Assembly (NCBI GenBank): GCA_006503535.1
Contig: QYRS01000010.1
Span: 868,001 to 932,000, forward strand
From: Arthrinium phaeospermum
Lineage: Eukaryota > Ascomycota > Sordariomycetes > Amphisphaeriales > Apiosporaceae
Direction of reading: 5' to 3'
DNA length: 64,000 nucleotides
Below the pieces are notes generated by a model that did not search any database, was not told where the DNA came from, and worked only from the letters and a program-made list of their open reading frames with translations. Positions 32,887 to 45,592 of the stretch are shown piece after piece. Each line of letters opens with the position of its first letter. Position 1 is the first letter of the stretch. A program made the translations under genes and the position numbers.

Positions 32887-35487
32887 ATGATGGCCGCCCC
32901 GTTCCTAGGCCTGCTTGCCCTCGCCACCCTGGGCTCGACACTGGCGGTCAGCCCAGACGGTATCGATTACCACCATCTGCCCCGGGAGCCCGTCTTCCCT
33001 GGCCCGTGGGACCGTTTCATCAAGGCGCCCGCCAACAAGTCGTACATCACGCCGGCTAGGATATGGATGGTGGACGGCAACGTGACCACCAAGAGCAATG
33101 GCGGCCATCTCTCCGCCGATGGTGACATCCTCATCGGCGAAGGCGGCCGTATCACCCTCGAGTTCGAGGAGAACATATCTGGCCGGTATGTGTGTCGCCT
33201 ATGTTTCTAGGGACTCATGAGAACTGACAATGCTATCTATCCATATAGAGTATGCTTTCAAGTTGACAGTGTGACGGACGAGCCTGTTCTCATGCTCGCC
33301 TACACCGAGTCGTCTTTCTTTGTTGGGAAGCGGACGGATGCCACAAACGACGACCCGTGGGACTTGCCCTTGGACTTCCATCCCGGGAAAAAGACGGGCA
33401 AGATGTGCGTCGGTGATGACTTCTTACGGGGCGGTTTCAAGTACCTCACCCTATATATTGACGACATACCCGTCTTTGAGAGCCCCACGGCTCGGAGACT
33501 CCGGTACCTTGTCACCACGGTTGCGGGTGTGGTTCAGAAGGTGCTGGGAACGGACCCCATATCGCAAATGGTCGGCCAAGCGGAGAAAAGACCCTATTCC
33601 AAACCCTCTATTGGCATATCCCAGGTTTGGGTCAACTGCACGTCGTTTCCGTCTCAGCCAAACGGGAGGGCGTACTCTGGATACTTCTACAGCTCAAATG
33701 ATCTTCTCAACCGGATCTGGTATGCTGGTGCATACACCTTGCAGCTTTCGACTATTGACCCCGAGGAGGGTTCTGCTCTGGTACACGTCAACAACTTCCT
33801 GACCCATCACGACTCCCCGCCAGGTTCCTGGTACTCCAACTTCACCGTTTCCCAAGGGACTGCCGTGACGACCGATGGCGCGAAACGTGACCGTCTGGTA
33901 TGGCCGGGAGACATGTACATCGCCATCCCCGGCATCGCCGTCTCCACCTACGACATGCTGGCGGTGCGAAATGCGCTAGACGTGGTGTTCTGGCGCCAGT
34001 ACTCAGACGGCCGGCTGCCATATGCTGGGCCGCCCCTCAGTTACCACAACGAGTTCAGCGATACCTATCATATGCATACCCTGCTGGGCGTGTACGACTA
34101 CGTTATGTACTCTGGCGACATCGACTGGTTGCGCAAGAAATGGCCGGATTACCTGCGTGCCTTCTACGTGAGCGTCTCCAAGGTTGACTCGAAGAATCTA
34201 ATGCACGTCACCTCCCCGTTCGACTGGAACCGCCATGGCATGGGTGGCCACAACGTGGAAGCGTCTGCCATGCTCCAAGTGGTGCTGAAGCGCACCATTG
34301 AGCTCTCGTCTTTCCTCGAATCCGACCCCCTCGTTGAGCTTCCCGATATGGACTACTTGGAGTCCTTGGTGGAGCGCCTCGAGTCTGGTATCGAGGCGCT
34401 CTACTGCAAGCACACCGGCCTCTACTCGGACAACCTCCAGGACCGCCACTGCTTTGGCGACGACCACTGCGACCCCCAGGACGGCAACTCGTGGGCCCTC
34501 ATCGCGGGCATGGTCAAGAGCTTCCCGGTCCAGCCCTACTCCGTCTCCGAGGCCTTGCGCGCCCGCTGGAACAAGTTCGGCGCCCCCGCCATCGAGTTCC
34601 CCAACGTCATGTCGCCCTTTTCCTCCTCGTTCGAGCTGCAGGCCCACTGCGCCGCCGGCAACCACGACGCCGCCGTCGAGCTCATGCTGCTCATGTGGGG
34701 CTACCTGCTCGAGGGGCCCGGCTTCACCAACAGCACGCTCGCCGAGGGGTTCCGCACCGACGGCTACGTCCACTACCCGGCCTACCCCATCCCCAGCCGC
34801 AACAGCCACGCCCACGGCTGGGCCGCCGGGCCCACCAGCACCCTCACCACGGGCATCCTCGGCATCCGGCTCGTCGAGCCCGGCGGCGCGGCCTGGCGCG
34901 TCCGGCCCGTCCTGTCGTCGTGGCTGGGCTGGGCCCGCGGCGGCTTCGCCGTCGTCGCCGGCGAGTTCGAGGTCCTGGTCTCGCGCGTCCTGTACCACCG
35001 CGGCGGCCGGCTCATGGGCCACGGCGAGGTCTTTGTGGTCCGGGCGCCCGAGGGCACCAGGGGACAGGTGGGCTGGGGAGACGAAGAAGAGGATGATGAT
35101 TCCTCGTGGCATGTGGCGATGGCGGGTGGTCCTGAGCCGAGGGCATGGGTCCGCATACATCATCTCGACACCATGAAGACTTCTTCGTCATCCTCATCCT
35201 CGGATGGTGCCACCACCAGCACGACGTACGACGAGATCGACCTGCATGACCCCGCCGCGTCTCTCTGGCTCCAGAAGGCGGACGGGGACGACGAGCGTTG
35301 GTTCGACCAGGAGCTTTTCTACGACGGCGGCCTCCTCGTCCACGATCACTCGTTCGAGGCGCCCGTTATGCAGGAGCGAGCGCCTGGTGTCGTCGACGAA
35401 GAGGCCTTGGAGACTGGGTACGCAAAGCCCATCCCCTGGATGTGGGGAAACGACAGCTATGTGGAGGGCGAAGAAGCAGATCTGTAG
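32887..35487 (+). CDS. Secreted GH78-like (alpha-L-rhamnosidase-type) glycosidase
   Basis: Exons 32887-33185 and 33249-35487 with a 63-nt intron (GTATGT...ATATAG) encode 845 aa. Residues 1-20 are a signal peptide (MMAAPFLGLLALATLGSTLA). An N-terminal beta-rich region precedes the six-hairpin catalytic domain. Its family mark is DGAKRDRLVWPGDMY, the DGxxRDR...W.GD block of GH78 enzymes, which release terminal rhamnose from plant glycosides and pectin. Further helix blocks include YHMHTLLGVYDYVMYSGDIDW and the late HGWAAGPTSTLTTGILGI, also typical. An acidic Ser-rich stretch sits in the last 140 residues. The substrate is inferred from the family only; a related unsaturated-glucuronyl or other six-hairpin specificity is possible. 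The 3' half is GC-rich with many shadow frames. Confidence 0.82.
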
Positions 35488-36031
35488 ACAGATCCGATAC
35501 ATACATAGATCAAACCATTGCTAGACAGAGCTGTTAGGATTTTACCCATATACATTGCATTCGGCTCTTATCCAGCGTGTCCACTGGGGATTTGCGGAAC
35601 GAAGTTGAACTACTGCCTTCACATAAGCAAGATATTATAGTGTTATTTGCTGAATCACACATTATGCATTTAATGACCTCTCTATCAGGATTCTAACGTA
35701 AATGCCCGCTCAGCCCAGAGGAGAGTACGACAGTAATGCCTGTAATGCGACGACAGAGACGCTTCCTTTTGCGAGATGAATTGCTCACCGCTAACAAACG
35801 CGCAGGGGGGTATAATAGCAAAAAAGCATATAAAAGCATCCATCCATGCCGTTACTCCGGTTTTCCATGCGACCAACCACACCATGCAATATCTACCAGA
35901 GCGCAAAGGCCCCGTCGTCAATACTGTACCGCTTTTTTTTACCGTACCATGCCACACATCCCATCCCATGCCATCCTGCACAGAGATATCGAACACTTTT
36001 TCCCGAGGTGCGTCTCACCTCGACGCCTGAT
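35488..36031. other. Intergenic, convergent 3' ends
   Basis: About 540 bp between the glycosidase (plus) and ULP2 (minus) stop codons. Frames here are short and overlap the ULP2 3' end. Nothing recognised. Confidence 0.5.
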
Positions 36032-39000
36032 TCATTCAGAATCCTCAACGTTGACTATTTCAGGGGATTTCTTCTTTGGCATCGGCTTTGCCGAAACAAC
36101 TCTCTCCCCCTTTTGCAACCCGCCAATTCGTTCTCGCCCTGGAAAGTAATGGCTCTGACGGGGTGTCTCTTTGGGAGATCCGTGGGCAGAGCGTCTCGCT
36201 GCTGTTACCTGCTGTTTCTCGTACTCTTCTCTGGACTGAATCACCACTTCCAGATTGGCAGAATTCCTTTTGGAACTTCCAACAGGCTGAACACTCTTGT
36301 CCATGGCGCTGGGGCTCTCAGCTGGGTCACGAGCCGGTGTTTCAGGGAGAGGTGGCAGCATGGTTCTCTCAAACTCGGATTCCGTAGTCTCGTCCTCTGC
36401 CAGTTGCCGAGCCGGTTCATGGGGAGATCCGCCCTTGATACCGCTGCTAGAAGGCATTGCTTTTGGAGTTTCGATCTCTAACTCGGTTGCTGCAGACGAT
36501 GAACGATCCGAGACGGTTGGCGATGCAATTGGGCGCTCCGGCGTTGTAGGTTTAGGTTCGTCAAGAAGGGTGACGTCTGCTTCCTTGGGCGCAGTCGTGG
36601 TAGTGGATGCAACCTCGGGAATCTCAACATTCTCCTGTGCTAAGATCACGGAAGACGGCTCATTTGCTGCGCTTCTCTCGATGTCCGATTTGACTGGAGA
36701 CGTGGACGGCGGGTCTGCCGGAGTAGGCGTCACTTGCGTCGATGCCGGAGCCTCGCTGATTCGCTCACTGGAAGGTGGTCGGCTCTGTCTGTTCCTCTTC
36801 ATCCTAGCGGCTTCCTTCTTGGCCTCTACACGCTTATCCTCGCGTGCTACTTGCTCCTCCTGCAGCTTGAAGAGCAGGGTTCTGATCTCATTTCGTAGAG
36901 CCGGAGCATCAATACCCCACTCGATTTTCTCATGAAGCAGCAAGGTGCGAACAAAAGAATCCGGGTCACACAGGAACTGAACCACGTAACCAAGAAGGTA
37001 GACGCCACAGTCGCAGTAGTTGGACTGAGTCGGGATGCCCTTAGCTGTCATTGTCAAAGATCCAGGATCAGGCATCTCGGCGCCTTTCTTATCTTTCAGC
37101 TCCTTGATCAGGTACTCCTTGAGATTCCGGCACGCTGGTGAGTGTCCAGATCCCAAAGAATCCAGCGTGATAATCTTTGGTTCGTCTGGATCATGTTTCT
37201 TCCCACCGGTATTGGCCTTCTTGGCCGTTTTCTTCGGCTCTCCGCCTGACGCTGACAACGACCCACCCGACTGTCCTTCACTCCCTACCAAGCCCTTAAT
37301 GTTGCTAGGGACATCCAATGGATCATCAGCGGCTGGTTTGACATCCGAACTTGTCGAGTCGAGACTCATGTGACCGATTTTATCAGTGACCTCGCCAGCG
37401 CTATTAACAGGCGGCCTCGCCACATGTTTTGTGCCCTGCTCACCCGCCACATTGCCCAGATCGATTGCTGGAGTTTCCGTGTGGGGAACACCCGAGTCGG
37501 CGGCAGGCGACTTGCATGCGGTAGTATCCAACTTCGGCGCATTGTAAATGATGGCTATATACCAATGCGAGAATTCATTGATTGGAACAATGATGAAGTC
37601 TTTCTTAAAGAGGTCAACTTTGGTTGTCCATGCTTTGACGCTGTCGTAGTTGATGCCAGCACTGCTCTTCGTAGGCTTCAGTTTCTCGTAGAAGAAAGTG
37701 TTGTGGAAATAGATCCGCTCCGCAAGATCTGGACGTCGCATTTCCAGGTCATGCTGGAGGTAGCGCAAGTAAAAGATAATCAGGTTATCGTTCAGATATT
37801 GGCCTTCATCGAGTCGGGGTACATCGACCTTATCGACAGTGGCCCGGCTTTTTCCTGTCGGGGGGAAGATGAGAGAATCTCGCCACCTATGAACCCAACT
37901 TGGATTCTTCTCAGTCCACTGATCAGGAGGTGGTGGGCTTGGTGACGGAGGCTTCCGCTTCGCACGTGTCTGGCGAACAGTCGGGCTCTGTGGGCTTCTC
38001 GAGTCGATAACTTCAATACGCTGCTGGGACATTGGGGGGTGCATGTCATCCTTGATCCTCGGCCTCGCTCGAAGCGAATCGTCGTCTAGTGTCTGCAGCG
38101 TCGTAGACCTTTGCGGCGGCTGCCGGCGCCTCTCCTGGTTGTATTCAACGAGACGTACGTCATCGGGCAGCTTGCGACTCGGTGCGGCCGCATCTCTAAT
38201 GACATGGCCGAGATGCGCCTGGGACATGAGGTGATCCATCTCTTTTTGTAGCCTCTCGCCGTCTATTTCAGTTTTCTCTACTGGAACCGGGTCATGGCGA
38301 GATACATCTACCCATTTCAGGAAAGACTGCACATCCTTCGGAGAACCGAATTCGATATGCAGTTTTGCCCCAGCACTTTGGCTAGGCTCGGCAGCTCGTG
38401 AAATAGATATGATAGAGTGCGTGTTTCTCGGTGGGAACCGGACCTGTTTGACCTTGGCCAAGTTCACAGTGAGATATGCAACTTGTTCCATGATGTCACC
38501 TTCTGTATCAGTCGGATGCAGCATATAACTGAGCTCGTGGACACGAAGAACACATGGTAGGTACATTTCATCAACGCCAGCTGGTGAGGGATAGGCATGA
38601 ACGCCCGAAACCGCTCGCGTAACCTTCAATCCTGTCGATGTGATGATGTGCTTGGCGTGTTTCACAGCTTCCATTGCCTTGTTTTTGCCGAGTGGTTTTC
38701 GAGGTGATTGGCTTACACTCAAGCCATAATTGATAGAACCGATATGGCCTCGCTGTAATTCACCTGACGAGGAGACAGCAGCTCGTTTAGTTGGACGAAT
38801 CTTCGGGATGGGACTGTCCCCCGCCAGCTCGTCCACGCTTGATGATCTTGGGCGTTTCCCAGTCGTATTTGGCGCTGTGAGCATCCTGCTTTTGACGCCT
38901 CCGCCCCGACCCAGTCCTTTCGATGTGGGTTTTCCACGGAACCGACCAGCCAGTTCATCTGTTGCAACCATATTACTGGTTTGAACCAGATCTACGGGTT

Positions 39001-40505
39001 CTTCGCTGCCACGGTCATCAGACGCAAGATCAATGACCTCGTTTGGCTTGTGTCTTCGTCGTTTCCGTATGGGCTCCTTCGACTCTGGTGACGGAGGGTG
39101 TATAAGGTTTTGCACTGTCTCATATTCTGCCACATATGGCTGGATGGCGTTGGGCGAAAATTTGGCGCCGACGTAATTTTCTTGCAGTTCTTCACGCCCA
39201 GGCACATCTTCCCGTAATGCAAAACCGGAGTTCAAATAAGGCACGGTGTAGCGCCCATCATCCTTGTTGTCCAGCTGGTCGTTGTTCTTCTCGAGTCTCT
39301 GGCGCTTGGGCGGCGGCGAATCTGTGACTTCCTGGACCATTCGAGATGTAGAGAGGGGGGCTCTGTTCGAGCCATTCCCATCCAACGTGTTTACTGGAGT
39401 CGGAGCACCAAAGCCGGTGATCTTGGTCTTGCTTTCTTTAGCGACACTTCGATGGGAGCGACACATAGACTAGACTCACCAGAAACTTCTTCGCTTTGTC
39501 CATCTTGCCTTCCCGCACAACCCTGGCCCTGTTATCAGCTTCTGTACCCAGCACGTGAAAGATCCGCGCATACCGGACAGGTTTCCGGGGAGAGCCCAAA
39601 TCACGATATCGCTCGATAGGGGAGTCCCTAAACGACTGTTAGAGACATGCACTGCGAGGCGGACAAAGAATGGTCTAACCATGTCATGTACACATCGTCC
39701 CCAGATCCAAATTTTCCGGTCGCGCGAGTATCGGGATTGGAGATGTTGACCTTCTCCGTGGCTGTTCGAAGGTCTTCTTGCGGCGGAGACGGGGAGGGTG
39801 TCGCATGCTCTTCGACGGATCTGCAAAGGTCAGCAGCCAAACTTGGCTGGCGCCAAATTGAGGCAGGTTATTGTACCAAAGACGGCAATTTAAGGGCCCA
39901 GCAAGGAGGCCCAGAAAATCGCCGAGGCAGTAGAGCCGACAAAGAAGAAAATATGACAGGCAGGATAGGTAGGAAGGGGGGAGGAGATGACGAGATGTAC
40001 AATAAAATTTCAGGTTCAAAAACCACCAGGTCCTTGACGAGGGAGACAGGGCTGTAGCACAGGCAAATGGATGAGTGCAATACCGCCAGGCTTTGGGTCT
40101 AGCTTTGGCAGCCTTGCCCTGGAACTCACTCCACTAATTTGTCGCTGTGAAGAGGACCCTGGTGCCTGAAAACGTGGTTACCCCGCTGATGCTGGTTTGG
40201 TTTGGACAACGACCTAGCAGCTACTGGCTGTGGCTGTTATGCACACTCCATGTGCAGAATGTGGACATTAACGCCAAACATTTCCATCTGGTCAATACAA
40301 GAGAGTTCACCACCAAACTTGACGTCCCCAGAAGGAAAAAGCCACAGGGAAGTATCACATGTAGACACAAGCTTGCATGCCTACTTAGATGTAGTAGGTA
40401 CATACATATAAAGCAAATTCGTGCATTTGAACAAGGAAGGCGGTAGTGAAACAGTGAAAAGCAGGCAGAAGAAAGAATAAGAAGTACGTACCCTTCATCG
40501 TCCAT
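36032..40505 (-). CDS. ULP2: Ulp2-type SUMO-specific cysteine protease (C48 family)
   Basis: Removes SUMO chains from nuclear proteins. The main exon (39427-36032) carries a split C48 catalytic domain: LDEGQYLNDNLIIFYLRYL, catalytic His in EFSHWYIAII, Asp in ITLDSLGSGHS, and Gln/Cys in QSNYCDCGVYLLGY. An insert of roughly 120 disordered residues between His and Asp is typical of Ulp2/SENP6-7. Upstream frames in phase suggest exons 39627-39480 and 39820-39680, with 52-nt introns (GTGAGT...AGCAAG and GTTAGA...CTCTAAC...TTTAG). They add VYMTWDSPIERYRDLGSPRK and related sequence. A 14-nt first exon (40505-40492, MDDEG) before a GTACGT site and a 671-nt intron ending TTTGCAG is the least certain part. 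The model totals 1232 aa. If exons 1-3 are wrong, the start would be the ATG at 39466. Both tails are long and polar. Confidence 0.85.
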
Positions 40506-41278
40506 CTTGAACAAACATCAGTCTTCTGTCACCGGTTATGCGGGGGGGTATGCGTCGCTGCTGGAGATGAGAAGCCGCCTGGATGAAGTATGGACTTGCC
40601 GTCGGAGTCGCGTTGAAACATTGATCACGAGCAAGTTTCTTCTCGGCATAGTTGCTCACTCCCGTGGAGACCCTGATGTGTTTGGAGGTGTGTCCTGCGG
40701 TTGAATCTGTCTGGCTCTCGCAATTCTAAAAACAAAGATGTGACCGTTTGTTAACGATGCTAACATCGCTAGCAAAAGCAAGCACCAATCGAACGAATCA
40801 ATAATGAAGGAAGTGGCTTGAGGACTGCCAGATGAATGACAAGTGAAGCATGACGGTAGAGAGAGTGTAACAGGAAATGGTGTTACAGGTGTACTTGGTC
40901 CCCAGTGCACCTTGCATGACATAGCACGGCTGCCGTGCTGCATGTCGGATAGTCCATCTCCTACAAATATTTAGGCAACACTGTTCTCATCTCACTCTCA
41001 ATTCCATGCACTCACGTTAAGGCAGCTGTCCTCATTCGCGTATACATATAAAAATCCTCGAGGAAAAAAGATGGGACCGGAAGTGGGCGATTTTTTTTAA
41101 TTTAAGGTAAATCATTTATGTAGATAATACCTGTCCTTCACTAGCAGTGTCCATCCCACGTCGACATATCATATGCCTACTTACTTAACTGGCTGCAACT
41201 CATCCCAATAGATGGGCCATATTTCGAATTACTGTGCTTGATCCCGCACCCGTCCTTCAGGTTTTCTGATTTGGATGC
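40506..41278. other. Intergenic between two minus-strand genes
   Basis: About 770 bp between ULP2 and the peroxidase stop codon. No gene, repeat or RNA recognised. Confidence 0.5.
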
Positions 41279-43828
41279 CTATTGGTGTATGCTTACCAAT
41301 TTGGATGACCCTTTTGTCGTATAGACGCTCAACCGCATCGGTCCACCGCACAGCTCCTTTGCATCTCCCATGCAAATCATGGAACAATCGAAGGTATCTG
41401 CTGCTACCGATCCTTGTGTGAAGCTGTTGCCACAGTAGCACTCCCGAGAATACTCGGTGCCAAAGTACGTGTATCCGTCACAGAAGCTCGCGCACGACGC
41501 CAGCGTCATGTTGTTGTCGGCAGTGTTGGCGTCGTTCAGTGCCCGGGACAAGGTGCCCTCGGTCTGACACCCGTACCAGTTGTACTTGCCAATGGTCGGC
41601 GGCTGTGTGGGCCCCGTCGTCGCGTTGGAGAAGTAGACGTCGAGCCGGCTGCCGGCACCGCAGTACGTGCTCGCATCGCCCGCGCAGGGCATGCTGCAGT
41701 CGGTCATCACCGTGGGCTTGCTGGTCGAGTCGAGGACGTTGCCGCAGTAGCATTCTCGTCCGTACTCGGTGCCGAAGTAGTGGTATGGACTGCAGAAAGC
41801 GGCACAGATCTCCGCCGTCATGGTGTCGACGGCCATGCTCTGGGAGCTGAGGGCGCGACGACCAATTGCTTCTTTGTAGCAACCAACCAATGCATACGTG
41901 CCCACCTGCTTCTTCTGCGTAGGAGTAGCAGCTGCCGGTGTGCTCACGGTAGAGGTGCCAGTGGTAGACGAGGTGTTAGCAGCGGTGGAAGCTGATGTGC
42001 TGGCACTACCAGTGGAACTTCTTGTGCTTGTGGGAGGCGATGTAGATGTACTGGGTGCTTGAGCGCTGGATTTTGTGGCACTTGAGATACTCGTCGAACT
42101 CGTGAGACTAGCGGTCCCTGAGCTCGGCCTATTTGAGCTGGTACTCGAGCTGCTGGTCATACTGGAAGATGGGGGGCTGGCTGAGGGTGCAGAGCTGCCT
42201 GGCACGGCGCAGGCCGATGGTGTGGGCTTGGAGAAGGGCATGCATTTCGCGCCCAGCTCGAACCCGTTATTAAAGGTGTCTGCGACTGCTGCCGAGTCAC
42301 TGCCACTTATGACGTCGATCTTGGCTGTAGAAGCCATGCCCCCAGGGATGTTATAACTGGCGGTATAGAACGTATACAGCCCCATACAGTCTCCTTGAAC
42401 CATGGCCAAACTGTTGCTGACCAGGCTGGCCACTGGATAGACGGTTGGTACCTGGTTAGTGACCTGTAGTGTCACAGGCATAGAGCCAAGGTCGTTTCGA
42501 ACTGCCGCGGTAACAGTCAGCTGCCCAGATGTCGGCAACATGCAGCTCTGCGGCGACTGCAGCATGATCCCATCGGTAATCGGATAAGAATTGCCATTGT
42601 TGTCGAAAGAAACCGTGGTTCCGTTGGCAAGGTTTAGAGTCACCGTAAACGACGAGATACCAGTCGCTGTTGGGACCGTGGTTTTCACTGGAAACCAGAA
42701 GAACGTGTCATCGAACCCTTTCGTGAGGCCACTGCCTGTCACGGTCGTGGAGCAACCGTTAGGACCGCAGTTGGTACCGCCATATCGATTCTTGTACGTC
42801 AGCGTCATGCTTTTGATTGATGAAGGTGGTAGATACGTCGTCCGAACACGTATTCCACCAGTCAGTGTCATGGTCGAAGCATAGTCATCCAGTCTCAGTT
42901 GAATGCCGACTGGTTTGATAAAATAGGGTTGGATCGGGTCAGAAAACACAACATCTGAAGGCACAACCTCGATCATTTGCTGCAGGACGCTCTGGCAGGT
43001 TGCCTGGAACGCAGCCGGGTCTGTCAAAGCCCGCATCGTCTGGTTCTGATCTGCCCCGAATACCACGGCATCCGAATTCTTGCGCAGTCCGACAGCATTG
43101 CCGACCACAAGTGGGTTTGTGGTGTTGTTGTTCAGGTATTCTGTCACCACCGCGTTGTCGAATACTGCCACAGTCGAGTCAAACGCAAGCTCGCCTTTGG
43201 GCGTACCTGGTGGTACAATGTCGCTGAACTCGGGAGAATGAACGCCACCTAGGGTATGGCCACATGCGACGACCTGGATCATCTGAGCAGTATCGAACCC
43301 TATGCGTTGGAACCGGTTCTTAAAGGTAGCTAGTCCATCCTGCGGCTGCGGGACGAAGCCGTCTGGCCCGGCCATCGTTGCATCAATCCTGCCTCCGCGA
43401 ATGGGGACAGCCGGACCTCCGCATGATCTGACCGAGAAATAAACCCCGAGAGCAATGAGGTCGGACATGCTTGATCGACTGGTGTAGTAATTTGAGTAGA
43501 AACCCAAAGACGTGTTAAACCCGGGTCCGGTGTCTTCCGGATTCATCGTCTCGAACTGCAAAGACGCATCCAACCCCCCTGTCCCCCAATATACGTTCCC
43601 CGACGACACGTCGTGAAATGCAGTCCGAAGCCACTCGGCGGCATTTTGTCGCCCAGGCCCCGCTGCTTCGCTCGTGCAAGGAATCACGGTACCGCCAAAT
43701 CCGCGGTTGTTGAAGGCCAGCACCTGGTACATGATTTCCTCGAGTTCATCGATCGAGGAGGGCCATGTTGGGTCGGCATGGGCACCCAGGAGGAGTAGAA
43801 TGCTTGCCACACAGTATAACAGCCACAT
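41279..43828 (-). CDS. Secreted heme peroxidase with two C-terminal WSC domains
   Basis: A single frame of 849 aa with signal peptide 1-18 (MWLLYCVASILLLLGAHA). The N-terminal half is a class II-like plant/fungal peroxidase domain: distal Arg68 and His72 in RTAFHD, proximal His191 in VACGHTLGGVHSPEF, and GGRIDATMAGPDGFVPQP. A beta-rich region follows, then a Ser/Thr-rich linker of about 100 residues that is probably O-glycosylated. Two WSC domains close the protein (about 644-735 and 749-840), each with the YFGTEYxRECYCGN core and paired Cys; they are carbohydrate-binding modules seen in wall-stress sensors. This suggests a peroxidase tethered to wall or plant polysaccharide. A GTAAGC site just before the stop (SSKL|GTAAGC) may start a last intron, so the final few residues are uncertain. 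Confidence 0.88.
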   Translation of the reverse strand: MWLLYCVASILLLLGAHADPTWPSSIDELEEIMYQVLAFNNRGFGGTVIPCTSEAAGPGRQNAAEWLRTAFHDVSSGNVYWGTGGLDASLQFETMNPEDTGPGFNTSLGFYSNYYTSRSSMSDLIALGVYFSVRSCGGPAVPIRGGRIDATMAGPDGFVPQPQDGLATFKNRFQRIGFDTAQMIQVVACGHTLGGVHSPEFSDIVPPGTPKGELAFDSTVAVFDNAVVTEYLNNNTTNPLVVGNAVGLRKNSDAVVFGADQNQTMRALTDPAAFQATCQSVLQQMIEVVPSDVVFSDPIQPYFIKPVGIQLRLDDYASTMTLTGGIRVRTTYLPPSSIKSMTLTYKNRYGGTNCGPNGCSTTVTGSGLTKGFDDTFFWFPVKTTVPTATGISSFTVTLNLANGTTVSFDNNGNSYPITDGIMLQSPQSCMLPTSGQLTVTAAVRNDLGSMPVTLQVTNQVPTVYPVASLVSNSLAMVQGDCMGLYTFYTASYNIPGGMASTAKIDVISGSDSAAVADTFNNGFELGAKCMPFSKPTPSACAVPGSSAPSASPPSSSMTSSSSTSSNRPSSGTASLTSSTSISSATKSSAQAPSTSTSPPTSTRSSTGSASTSASTAANTSSTTGTSTVSTPAAATPTQKKQVGTYALVGCYKEAIGRRALSSQSMAVDTMTAEICAAFCSPYHYFGTEYGRECYCGNVLDSTSKPTVMTDCSMPCAGDASTYCGAGSRLDVYFSNATTGPTQPPTIGKYNWYGCQTEGTLSRALNDANTADNNMTLASCASFCDGYTYFGTEYSRECYCGNSFTQGSVAADTFDCSMICMGDAKELCGGPMRLSVYTTKGSSKLVSIHQ

Positions 43829-45186
43829 CTTGACAGGCTGCTAACTTGTGAGTAGAGAATGAAGAGCTCAGTTGAGAAGAACCGCCTCGATTGCAACTCC
43901 CAGCTGTAAGTGCTACGGGATATGGAGCAGTGGACGATACCGGCGACGGATCCTTGCTCAAATAAAAACATGGAAACTGCCCTGAAGGGTGCCGTTGACA
44001 TGTCGGCGCGTTTAAGTCTTCTGGTCCAGTCATATCTGTACGGCGCGTCTCGCTGGCACGTATCGTGTCATACGAGTATTCGAAACTTACTAGTGGAAGG
44101 TCTCTCCCCTGAAGGCGAGTGAAAAGCTCAAGGCTGGCAGGCAAGAAGGGGAAATTGGTTCTTGTTCATCAAAGTTTCTCCGCCATGTTGCTGAATTAAA
44201 CTAGCAGATCTGACCAACAAAGGTACGGTCTAGGCATATGGACAGGCGCTTGGCGGTTGGCACGGGAAAGCTGCTAACAGCAACACAGGCTGTGTCGTTT
44301 TGTTCCAAAGTTCCGAACGCCATCGGGTCAAGCAGATGATTACCGCTCATCCCCGCCCCTCCCCTTTCAGGATTATCCGAGGGAACTCACATAGCAGCTA
44401 CATAGCAGTTATCCTGCCACCATTGCTCTAGGCTTGTTGTCGGAGAATGTATGTCGGCGATTGGTAAAAGGTCATGTTAGGCCCCTTTGTATCGGGTAGT
44501 AATGCCAACGCCAACTCAGAAGCGCGCGTCCGATCCGATACGAGAATAAGACTGGCCGGCCGCGTATAATTTCCGACTATATCTCCATTTCACGGCAATT
44601 TTCAGCGATACATCTAGTCTACCGGCACCGAGGTTCCGGATATATCGCATATTTATGTGTCCATGTTAGCCCCTGAATCTACTCAAACATTCCTAGAGGC
44701 TAGTAGAAAATACGGTACTGGGAAACTAGCCTTGTACCCAGCCAATTCTCATATCATATAAGCTATATTACGATCATTTAAATGAATTGCGTATCGCGAG
44801 TGTAGGGGCGGAGGCAATGTTGCTTGGCGTAGACGAAGCTTCGTGCAGCAGCACCATGTAAAGTCAAAACACTGGCATTGAAAGTTGGAGCTTGGCTGGT
44901 CGAACAAGTTAGCTGAGCGACTTCAAACAGACTACGACCTTCCAGGGTAATGTTTAACTCCCCCTTCCAGGTATCTTTCTGAAGGTAACAGAGTTAAACT
45001 TACCCCTCCAAGGTAGTAGAGCTGTACTGCAACCCAATGTGTGATGCACGGAGGAATTCCAGATCCACGGCAAGCAATACCCGAATACCTACGCGGCTGA
45101 GGCCGGAGGCATCTCATTGGTAGGTATCAGGACATGTGAGCTATAGTCGGTACTACATGTGCATATCATTTTGGCCTAAACAAAAC

Positions 45187-45592
45187 CAGATCAAATCTGC
45201 TCAGAATAAGGCGGCTATACCGGGAAGCGCACGGCCTGAGGACCCCCGAGAGAACTCAAAATACTTAGATAGTTGATTAGTCGATGACCGCACGGTCTTA
45301 TATGTCGACAGCTCCTGAATGCACCCACAAAGTCCAGAAGGCTTGCATTGGATAGCCGAAGGTCTGGATGGCAAGCACCCACGCACATGAATCTGAGTAT
45401 GCTTGGAAAGATGAATAACGGCTGCCGAACAGAGGTGCTTGTATGATGGCAACTTTGAAGATATATGTTTCGTGAACAGAAGGTCGTCCAAGTCTAGGGA
45501 TCTTGAAGGGAGGAAGACGACTACTCCATCTTGGGTGAAGGATAGGCTATCGCAGAAGACGAAACCACCATCAAATAATCAGATCAAATCTG
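45187..45592. repeat. 13-nt palindromic word in two copies
   Basis: CAGATCAAATCTG occurs at 45187-45199 and again at 45580-45592, about 390 bp apart. The second copy extends to a 7-bp-arm palindrome (ATCAGAT CAA ATCTGAT) and abuts the tRNA-like sequence. Confidence 0.7.

Noticed and set aside
34198..35176. Long frames on both strands
   Set aside because: GC-rich third positions of the glycosidase gene keep other frames open; no domains in them.
39476..39826. 116-codon minus-strand frame
   Set aside because: Out of phase with the proposed ULP2 exons, which encode a more protein-like sequence in the same place.
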